Shown piece by piece: positions 1 through 10,000 of a stretch of 64,000 nt of DNA (positions are counted from its first letter, which is position 1; each line of letters begins with the position of its first letter). The notes below the pieces were generated by a model that saw nothing but the letters and a program-made list of their open reading frames with translations, was not told the origin of the DNA and made no database searches. A program made the translations under genes and the position numbers. Source of the DNA: DATBQN01 sp963755825 (GTDB lineage: Bacteria > Acidobacteriota > Thermoanaerobaculia > Multivoradales > UBA5704); assembly GCA_963755825.1 (NCBI GenBank), contig CAVWLA010000001.1:620001-684000 (forward strand). The letters are read 5' to 3'.

Positions 1-176
1 TCGACCTCGGCGGCCACTCCCTGCAGGCGATCCGCCTGATGGGGAGGCTGGGAGAGGAAGTCGGCGTCGAGCTCCAGGTGCGCGCCATCTTCGAAGCCCA
101 AACCCTCGGCGAGTTCGCCGCCCTCGTCGCGGCGGCGATGGCGAGCTCGTTGGACGGCGACACGGCGGAGCCCTGA
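1..176 (+). CDS. NRPS, C-terminal carrier (PCP) domain, partial
   Basis: Only the last 57 codons lie in the window, in the frame starting at base 3. They read DLGGHSLQAIRL near the edge. This is the 4'-phosphopantetheine attachment motif of a peptidyl carrier protein, with the serine of GGHS as the attachment site. The protein ends about 45 residues later at TGA 174-176, so there is no thioesterase and the chain must pass to another protein. The next NRPS begins 24 bases downstream on the same strand with a condensation domain, which fits direct transfer to it. The last codons and stop (165-179) are also found as a vestige at 12626-12640, the left edge of a large duplication. The rest of the protein, including its substrate, is outside the window. 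Confidence 0.88.
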   Translation, partial: DLGGHSLQAIRLMGRLGEEVGVELQVRAIFEAQTLGEFAALVAAAMASSLDGDTAEP

Positions 177-3100
177 GGCCCGGTCACTGCGAGGAGTAGC
201 ATGGCGACGACCGAAAGCTCCGACCGAATTCTCGAGCTCCCTGCCGACCGGCTGCAGGCGCTCGCCGCGCGGCTCAAGGCCCGCCAGGGGAGGCCGCGCA
301 TCGCGCCGCGGGCTCACGACGGGCGACCGATCCCGCTCTCCTACTCGCAGGAGCGTCTCTGGTTTCTCGATCAGCTGGAGCCGGGGACGGCCTTCTACAA
401 CATCCCCGGCGCCTCGCGCCTCCTGGGGAAGGTCTCGCTGCCGGCGCTCGCCGCGGCGCTCGACGAGCTGGTGCGGCGGCACGAGTCGCTGCGCACCACC
501 TTCGGCGACGACGCCGGGCGCCCCTTCCAGATCGTCTCGGCGCCGGCGCCCGTCTTCCTGCCGCTGGTCGACCTCGCGGCGCTCCCCGTCGAGCGGCGCG
601 AGGAGGAGCTGCCGCGCCTCGTCGAGCTGGAGACCCGGCGCGCCTTCGACCTCGCCCGCGGCCCGCTCCTGCGGGTGGAGCTGCTCAGCGCCGGCGCCGA
701 GGACCACGCCGTCGTCTACACCATGCACCACATCCTCTCCGACGGCTGGTCGTCGATCGTCTTCATGAGCGAGGTGGCGGCGCTCTACGGCGCTTTCTCC
801 GCTGGCCGGCCGTCGCCGCTGCCGCCACTCGCCATCCAGTATCCCGACTACGCCATCTGGCAGCGCTCGTACCTGTCGGGCGCGGTGCTCGAGCAGCACC
901 TCTCCTACTGGCGCGAGCGCCTCCGTGGCAGCTCCGGGCTCGAGCTGCCGGGCGACCGGCCGCGGCCGGCGGTGGAGACCTTCCGCGGCACCGCGCGGCT
1001 GGTCAGCCCCGGCGAGGCGACGACGCGCGCGCTCCACGAGCTCAGCCGGCGCGAGGGGACGTCGCTCTTCATGACCCTCCTCGCCGCCTTCAAGACCCTC
1101 CTCTGCCGCTACACCGGGCAGACCGACATCCCCATCGGCTCGCCGATCGCCAACCGCACCCGGCGCGAGGTCGAAGGGGTGATCGGCTTCTTCTCGAACA
1201 CCATCGTGCTGCGCAGCGACCTCGCCGGCGATCCCACCTTCCGCGAGCTGCTGGGGCGGGTGCGCGAGGTGACGCTGGGGGCCTACTCGCACGAGGACCT
1301 CCCCTTCGAGCGCATCGTCGAAGAGGTGCAGCCCGATCGCGACATGAGCCGCAACCCGCTCTTCCAGATCATGTGCGTGCTGCAGAACCAGCCGCGGTCG
1401 GCGATCCCGGCGGGCGACCTGGTGATGGCGCCGCTGGCGGCGAGCCTGGGGTCAGCGAAGTTCGACCTGACGATCTTCTGGCGCGAGGAGGGTGGGGACC
1501 TGCACGGCATGGTCGAGCACAACACCGACCTCTTCGACGAGACGACGATCCGCCGCTTCTACGCCCAGCTCGAGGCGGTGCTGCGCGAGGTCGGCCGCGA
1601 CCCGGGGCGCCGGCTCTCCGAGCTCCCCTTGGTCGCGGCGTCCGAGCGCCATCAGCTGCTCTACGAGTGGAACGCGACGGCGGCCGCGGCGGCGCCGCGC
1701 GCCGTCCACGAGTGGGTGGAGGCGCAGGTGGCGCGGACGCCCGCCGACCTCGCCGTCGTCTTCGGTGAGGAGAGCCTGACCTACGAGGAGCTCAACCGGC
1801 GCGCCAACCGGATGGCCCATGGTCTGCGGCGGCGGGGGGTCGCCAGCGAGCGGCTGGTGGGGATCTGCGTCGAGCGCTCGCTCGACATGGCGGTCGCGGC
1901 GCTCGCCGTGCCCAAGGCCGGCGGCGCCCTGGTGGCGCTCGATCCGGCCTACCCGCGCGACCGCCTGGCGACGATCATCGACGACGCCGGTCTCGCCGTC
2001 CTCCTCACCGAGCCGCACCTGCTGCGCCACTTCCCCGACCACGCGGCGATCGCCTTCTTGCTCGAGCCCGGCGTCGACCTCTTCGCCGATGAGAGCAGCG
2101 AGGACCCGCGGGCGGGCGTCCTCCCCGATCATCCGATGTACGCCATCTACACCTCGGGCTCGACCGGGCAGCCGAAGGGGATCGTGGTGCCCCACCGCGC
2201 CTTCGCCAACCTGCTCGCCTGGCAGCTCGAGCAGTCGCCGCTCGCCGGCCGCACGCGGACGGTGCAGTTCAGCACCTTCGGCTTCTGCGTCAGCTTCCAG
2301 GAGATCTTCTCTTCGTGGTGCTCGGGCGGCACGCTGGTGATGGCGAGCGAGATCGACCGCAAGGACGTCGAGGGCCTCGGCCGGTTCCTCGAGTCGAATT
2401 CCGTCGAGCGGCTCCACCTGCCGTTCGCGGCGCTCAAGCACCTCGCCGACGCCTCGCTCGGCGGCGGCGGCGGCGGCGAGCCTGCGGGGTCGTCGCGCCT
2501 CCCCGCCGGCCTGCGCGAGATCATCACCGCCGGCGAGCAGCTGCAGGTCACTCCCGCCGTGCGCGGGCTCTTCGAGCTATTGCCCGGCTGCTCGCTGCAC
2601 AACCAATACGGCGCCTCGGAAACCCACGTGGTCAGCGCCCAGTCGCTCTTCGGCGACCCCGGCGGCTGGCCGGCGATCCCGCCGGTCGGCCGGCCGATCG
2701 ACAACGTCCGCATCCACCTCCTCGACGGCCGGCTCGAGCCGGTGCCGATCGGCGTCCGCGGCGAGCTCTACGCGGCGGGGGAGTGCGTGGCGCGCGGCTA
2801 CCTGAACGACCCGGTGCTGAGCGCCGAGAAGATGGTCCCCGATCCCTACGGCAGCGCCGCCGGGGCGCGCCTCTATCGCACCGGCGACCTCGCCCGCCAC
2901 CTGGCCGACGGACGCATCGAGTACCTCGGCCGCATCGACGGCCAGGTCAAGGTGCGCGGCTTCCGCGTCGAGCTGGGGGAGATCGAGACGACGCTCGCCC
3001 GCTATCCGGGGGTGCGCGACGCCGCGGTGGTGGCGGTCGCCGGCGGGGTCGGGAGCGTGGGCGGCGGCAAGCGGCTGATCGCCTACGTGGTGCCGGAGTC

Positions 3101-4001
3101 GGAGGGGGCGCTGCGCCTGGAGGATCTGCGGGTCTCCCTCAAGCGCTCGCTGCCGGACTACATGGTGCCGGCGGCCTTCATCACTCTCCCCGACCTGCCG
3201 CTCAACGCCAACGGCAAGCTCGACCTGGCGGCGCTGCCGCCGCCGCAGGCGGGGAGCGGCAGCGGCGGGCGGGCGGCCTACGTGGAGCCGCGCACGCCGG
3301 TCGAGGAGATCCTCGCCGGCCTCTGGTCGGAGCTCCTCGGCATCGATCGCGTCGGCGCCGTCGACAACTTCTTCGAGCTCGGCGGCCATTCGCTCCTCGT
3401 CACGCAGCTGGTGTCGCGCACCCGCGCCGCCTTCGGCGTCGAGCTGCCCATCCGCCGCCTCTTCGAGTCGCCGACGCTCGAGGCGCTGGCGCGCGAGATC
3501 GAGCTCGCCGCGGCGCGCGCCGAGGGCGCCGCCGCGCCGCCGGCGCGGCGGCAGGGGAGCGCGCCGCCGCCGCTCTCCTTCGGCCAAGAGCGGCTCTGGT
3601 TCCTCGATCGGCTGGAGCCCGGGCGCGCCGTCTACAACATGCCGCTCGCGCTCTCGCTGCGCGGCCGGCTCGACCGCGCGGCCATGGCCGCCAGCCTCGA
3701 CGCCATCGTCGCCCGCCACGAGGTGCTGCGCACCGTCTTCGCCGACACCGACGACGGACCGGTGCAGATGATCTCGGCGCCGCGCCCGGCGCCGCCGCCG
3801 CTGGTCGACCTCTCGGCCCTGCCGGCGGCGCGCCGCGAGGCGGCGGGCGTCGCCCTGGCGGAGAAGGAGGCGGCGCGGCCGTTCGACCTGGCGCGCGGGC
3901 CGCTCCTCCGCGCCACCCTCCTCGCCCTGCGGCCGGACTGGCACATGGCGCTCCTCACCCTCCACCACATCGTCTCCGACGGCTGGTCGATGGGCGTCCT
4001 G
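165..4001 (+). repeat. 3.84-kb direct repeat, copy 1
   Basis: Bases 165-4001 match 12626-16462 at a constant offset of 12461. I checked the offset at the upstream stop codon, both start codons, the PCP1 serine codon and the HHxxxDG codons of C2, and found no net insertion or deletion. The left edge lies inside the final codons of the upstream NRPS gene. The right edge is just after the codons for DGWSMGVL in C2, beyond which the two proteins diverge. The copies differ at scattered positions, mostly silent. This looks like duplication of a whole C-A-PCP module plus the N-lobe of the next C domain. Confidence 0.9.
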
Positions 4002-7000
4002 TTCGGCGAGATCGTGCGCCTCTACGCGGCTTTCCGCGCCGGCCGACCGTCGCCTCTCCCGGAGCTGCCCCTGCAGTACGGCGACTTCGCCGTCTGGCAG
4101 CGGGCGCGGCTGGCGGGGGACGCCCTGGCGGCCGAGCTCCGCTTCTGGAAGGAGGCCTTGGCCGGCGCGCCGACTGTCCTCGAGCTGCCGGTGGACCGCC
4201 CGCGGCCGGCGCTCATGAGCACCCGCGGCGCGAGCTGCCCCTTTGCCCTCGCGGCGAAGGACTCGGCCGCGGTGCGGGAGCTCGCCAAGCAGAGCGGCGC
4301 GACCCTCTTCATGGTCGCCTTCGCCGCCTTCTCGGCGCTGCTCCACCGCATCACCGGACAGGGCACGCTCCTCGTCGGCTCGACGATCGCCAACCGCACG
4401 CGCACCGATCTCGAGGGTCTGATCGGCTTCTTCGTCAACACCCTCGTCCTGCGCTCGGACCTGGCCGACGGCGAGAGCTTCCGCGACCTCGTCGCCCGCG
4501 CGCGCGAGCGGTCGCTCGCCGCCTACGCCCATCAGGACGTGCCGTTCGAGAAGCTGGTCGAGATCCTGGCGCCTCTCCGCGACCCGTCGCGGCCGCCGCT
4601 CGTGCAGGTCGTCTTCCAGCTCCACAACGAGCCCCGGACGGAGCAGGAGATGCCGGGCCTGACGCTCGCGCCGCTCGGGCAGGGGATGGTGAATGCAAAG
4701 TTCGACCTGGTGGTGAACTTCTCGGAGGCGGGCGGCTTTCTCGGGGGAAGGTGCATCTACAACACCGACCTCTTCGACCGCACGACGGTCGAGCGGCTGG
4801 TCGCGGGCTTCACCCGCCTGCTGGCGGCGGCCGCGGCGGCGCCGGAGGCGAAGGTCGCCGAGCTGCCGCTGCTGTCGGCGGCGGAGACTCACCTCTTGGG
4901 CGTCGAATGGGGCGGGCAAGCGGAGCGCTTCGCGCTCGGCGGTCCGGGGCGGCGGAGCCTGCACGAGGTTTTTTCGGCGCGGGCGGCGGAATCGCCGGCG
5001 TCGACGGCGGTCGTCTGTGGCGGCGAGCGGCTGTCGTACGGCGAGCTCGAGGCGGGCTCGAACCGCCTCGCCAACTTCCTGCTGTCGCGCGGTTTGACGC
5101 CGGGGAAGCTCGTCGGGCTCTGTCTCGAGCGCTCGGTCGAGCTGGTGGTGGCGGTCGTCGGCGTGCTCAAGGCGGGGTGTGCCTATGTGCCGCTCGATCC
5201 TGACTATCCGCCGGAGCGGCTCGCCTGGCTGCTGGCGGACAGCGGGACGTTGCTGCTGGTGACGCGGAGCCCGCTCGTCGCCCGGCTGGACGGGCTCCGC
5301 GAGGGCGGGCCGGCCCTGGTGCGGCTCGACGACGAGGGGGTGGCGATCGCGGCGGCGAGCGCGGGACCGATCTCTTCGCCCGCGGTCCCCGTGACGCCGC
5401 GGGACCTCGCCTATGTGATCTACACCTCGGGCTCGACGGGTAAGCCGAAGGGTGTGGCGGTCGAGCACGGCCAGGTGATGCGGCTGTTCGCGGCGACGGG
5501 CTCCTGGCTGGGCGCCGGCGCGGCGGACGTGTGGACGCTCTTCCACTCGTATGCTTTCGATTTCTCGGTGTGGGAGCTGTGGGGCGCGCTCCTCCACGGT
5601 GGCCGGCTGGTGGTGGTGCCGTACGCGGTGTCGCGCTCGCCGGTCGAGCTCTACGGGCTGCTCGGGGAGGAGAGGGTGACGGTGCTGTCGCAGACGCCGT
5701 CGGCCTTCCGGCAGCTGGTCTGGGCCGAGGAGGAGGCGGGAGGGGCGTCAGGCGGCGGCGGGGGCCTTCCGGCGCTGCGCTGGGTGATCTTCGGCGGCGC
5801 GGCCCTCGAGCCGTCGGCGCTGGCGCCGTGGGTCGCTCGGCACGGGGACGAGCTGCCGCGTCTCGGCAACCTCTACGGCATCACCGAGACGACGGTGCAT
5901 ACGACGTTCCGGCGGGTGCGCCGGGCGGATCTGGAATCGGCGGCGAGCCCGGTGGGGCGTCCGCTGCCGGACCTCTCGGTGCACCTGCTCGATCGGGGTC
6001 TGTCGCCGGTGCCGATCGGTGTGGCGGGGGAGATCTTCGTCGGCGGCGCGGGGGTGGCTCGCGGCTACCTCGGGCGTCGGGAGCTGACCGCCGAGCGCTT
6101 CGTTCCCGATCCGTTTGCGGGCGAGCCGGGGGCGCGGCTGTACCGCTCGGGCGACCTGGCGCGCTGGACGTCGGCGGGCGACCTGGTGTACCTGGGTCGC
6201 ATCGATCAGCAGGTCAAGGTGCGGGGTTTCCGGGTCGAGCTGGGGGAGATCCAGGCGGCGCTCGGTGAGCATCCGGCGGTCCGGGAGGCGGTGGTCTTGG
6301 CGCGGCGGGGCGCGGGCCGTCTCGGCCGGCCGGACAAGCCGGACGAGCCGGAGCTGGTGGCCTACGTGACGGCGGATGGCGAGGGGGCGCCGGCGGCGGA
6401 GCTGCGCGGTTTCCTCGCCGCGCGTCTGCCGGAGCACATGCTGCCGGCGGCGTACGTAGTGCTCGCGGAGCTGCCGCTGACGGCGCACGGCAAGGTGGAC
6501 CGGCGGGCGCTCGAGGGGTTTGGCGAGTCGGGCGCGGCGGTGCGGGCGGCGTCGCGCTACGTGGCGCCGCGCGACGCGCTGGAGCGCTTCCTGGCGGATC
6601 TCTTCGCGGCGTCGCTCCAGGTGGCGCGGGTGGGTATCCACGACGGCTTCTTCGAGCTGGGGGGCAACTCGATCGCGGGAGCGATCCTGGTCAACCGGCT
6701 GCAGCAGGCGCTGGGCGAGATCGTGCAGGTGGTGGTCATCTTCGACGCGCCGAGCGTCAGCCTCCTCGCCCTCCATCTGCGCCGCGAGCACCCGCGAGCG
6801 GTGGCGCGCCTGTGGGGGAGCGGCGCCGTCGCCGGGATGGGGGAGGGCGAGGCCGGCCTGGCGACACCGGTCGACGAGGCGAAGCTCGCCGAGTTCCGAC
6901 GCTGGGTGCGGCGGCTGCCGCCGCGGGCGGCAGGCGAGGCGCGGAACCCGCGGGCGATCTTCGTGCTGGCGCCGCCGCGCTCGGGGACGACCCTCCTGCG

Positions 7001-10000
7001 GGTGATGCTCGGCGGCCATCCGCGCCTCTTCGCGCCGCCGGAGCTCGAGCTGCTGTCGTTCAACACGCTGGCCGAACGGCGCGCGGCGTTCTCGCTCGCC
7101 GGCGGCGGCCGCAACAGCTTCTGGCTCGAAGGTGCGGTGCGGGCGGTGATGGCGGCGCGCGATTGCGGAGTGGCGGAGGCGGAGGCGTTGCTCGCCGAGC
7201 GCGAGCGCCTGGGATGGAGCACGCAGGCGCTCTATCGGGAGCTGCAGTCCTGGCTAGGCGAGCGGCTGCTGGTGGACAAGACGCCCTCCTACACGCTCGA
7301 TCCGGCGACGCTCGCGCGCGCCGAGGAGAGCTTCGCCGAGCCGCTCTATCTCCATCTCGTGCGCCACCCGTACGGGATGATCCATTCCTTCGACGAGGCG
7401 AAGCTCGACCAGCTCTTCGCGCCCCTCCTGCACCCCGAGGAAGCCGCGGGCGAGGGCGCCGGTGCGGGTCGACCGGCGAGCCCGTGGAGCCGGCGCGAGC
7501 TCGCCGAGCTGGTCTGGCTCGCGGCGCAGCGAAACATCCGCGAGTTCCTCGCCGGGGTGCCGGCGGCGCGCCAGCGGCGGGTGGTGTTCGAGGAGCTGGT
7601 GGCGCGGCCGGAGGAGGTGCTGGCGGACGTCTGCGGCTTCCTCGGCCTGCCCTACGACGCGGCGATGGCGGAGCCCTACCGGGATCCGGCGGCGCGGATG
7701 ACCGATGGCCTTCACGCCGCCTCGCGCATGCTGGGCGATGTCAAGTTCCACCAGCACCGCGGTGTCGAGCGTCAGGCGGCGGAGCGCTGGCGGCGCGAGC
7801 TCGCCGCGGACTTCCTCGGCGACGTCACCTGGCGGATGGCTGTCGAGCTCGGCTACCGGCGCGACGAGGTGGGGCGCATCCCGGCGGCGGGTCGAGCCGC
7901 GGGCGAGCCGCTGCCGCTCTCCTTTGCCCAGGAGCGCCTGTGGTTCCTGGACCAGCTGGAGCCCGAAAGCCCGGCCTACAACATCCCGCTCGCCGTCGAG
8001 CTCGCCGGGAAGCTCGCGCCGGCGGCTCTCGCGGCGAGCCTCGCCGAGGTCGTCCGCCGTCACGCCGCGCTGCGCACAACCTTCGCCGTCGCCGCCGGCC
8101 GGCCGGTGCAGATGATCGTGCCGCCTGGCCCTCTCGCTCTCCCGCTCGTCGACCTCTCCAGCCTTCCGGCCTCGGCGCGCGAAGCGGAGGGGCTGCGGCT
8201 CGCCGGCGATGAGGCGCGGCGGCCGTTCGATCTCGCCCGCGGTCCGCTCTTCCGCGTCGCCCTCCTGCGGCTGGCGGCGGCGCGCCACGCCGTCTTCCTC
8301 TCGCTCCACCACATCGTCGCCGACGGCTGGTCGATGGGGGTGCTGACACACGAGGTGGGAGCGCTCTACGCGGCGGCGGTGGCCGGCGCGCCGTCGCCCC
8401 TTCCCGAGCTGGCGATCCAGTACGCCGACTTCGCCGCCTGGCAGCGCGGCTGGCTCGCCGGCGACGAGCTCGAGCGCCAGCTCGGCTACTGGCGCGAGCG
8501 CTTCGCCGGCGCTCCCGCGGCTCTCGAGCTCCCCACCGATCGGCCGTTGCCAGCGCTCCGGCGGCACCGCGGCGCGAGCCTGCCGTTCGCCTTCCCGGCG
8601 CCGCTCGCGGCGGCGCTCCGCGAGATCTCTCTGGCGCGGAGCACGACGCTCTACATGACGCTTCTCGCGGGCTTCGCGGCGCTGCTGTCGCGGATCTCCG
8701 GGCAGCGGGACGTCGTCGTGGGCTCGGTGATCGCCAACCGGAATCGGGAGGATGTCGAGGCTCTCATCGGCTTCTTCGTCAACACCCTGGCGATGCGCAT
8801 CGGTCTCGCCGGCGAGCCGAGCTTCCGGGATCTCCTGGGGCGGGTCCGCGAGTCGGCGCTGGGCGCCTTCGGTCACCAGGACCTGCCGTTCGAGATGCTG
8901 GTCGAGGAGCTCCGCCTGCCGCGGGAGGCCTCGCGCACGCCGCTCTTCCAGGTGGTCTTCCAGATGCAGAACGCGCCGCCGCCGCGGCTGTCGCTGCCGG
9001 GCCTCGAGCTGCGGCCGATCGCCATGGACGCGGAGACGGCGAAGTTCGACTTGATGCTCAACGTCTCCGAGCGGGGCGGCGACCTCGGGGGGGTACTCGC
9101 CTATGACACCGATCTCTTCGACCGCACGACGGCGGCGCGCCTCGTCGCCTGCTACATGGTGCTCCTCACCGCCGCGGCCGCCGACGCCGAGCGGCCGGTT
9201 GCCGAGCTGCCTCTGCTCGGTGCCGGGGAGCGGCACCAGGTGGTCGCCGAGTGGAACGACACGGCGTCGTCGCCGGGCCGGGCCGAGGACGTGATCTCGC
9301 GCTTCGCCGCCCAGGCCTGCCGGGCGCCGGCGGCGCCGGCGATCGAGGACGGCGACCGGGTGGTCGGCTACGGCGAGCTCGCGGGCTGGGCCGGCGCTCT
9401 CGCGGCGCGCCTGCGGGCGCTCGGGGTGGGGCCGGAGTCGCGGGTCGCGATGCTCGCCGAGCGGACGCCGTCGATGATCGCCGGCTATCTCGCCGTCCTC
9501 GCCCTGGGCGCCGCCTACGTGGCGCTCGATCCGCAGCAGCCGGCTGAGCGGCTGCTGGCGATGATGGAGGATGCCTGGCGGGCCGACCCGCCGTCAGAGC
9601 ATCCCGTACTCCTCGCCAGATCGGCGCTCGTCGCCGGGCTCGGCGGCATGGTCGAGGGCCTGGCGGCGCGCGGCGCCGTGCTGGTCGATCCCGGCGAGGT
9701 GGACGCGCCGGCGCCCTTCGCGCCCCTGGCGGCGCCGGCGGAGGCCGCGGCCTACGTCATCTACACCTCGGGCTCGACGGGGACACCGAAAGGCGTCGTG
9801 GTGCCGCGCGGGGCGCTCGCCAATGTAGCCGCCCTGCAGCTCGCGGCCTTCGGATTGTGCGCGACCGACCGCACGACGCTCGCCGCCGGCACCGGCTTCA
9901 ACCTCTCGGTTTGGGAGATCTGGGCGTGCCTGGCGGCGGGCGCGACGCTCGTCGTCGTGGACGACGCGACGCGGATCTCGCCGGCGGCGCTCGTCGCCTG

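Noticed and set aside
2460..2480. Poly-glycine codons (GGC runs) in the A1 domains as a microsatellite
   Set aside because: Short, in frame, present in both duplicated copies and located in a surface loop; nothing more than a flexible insert.
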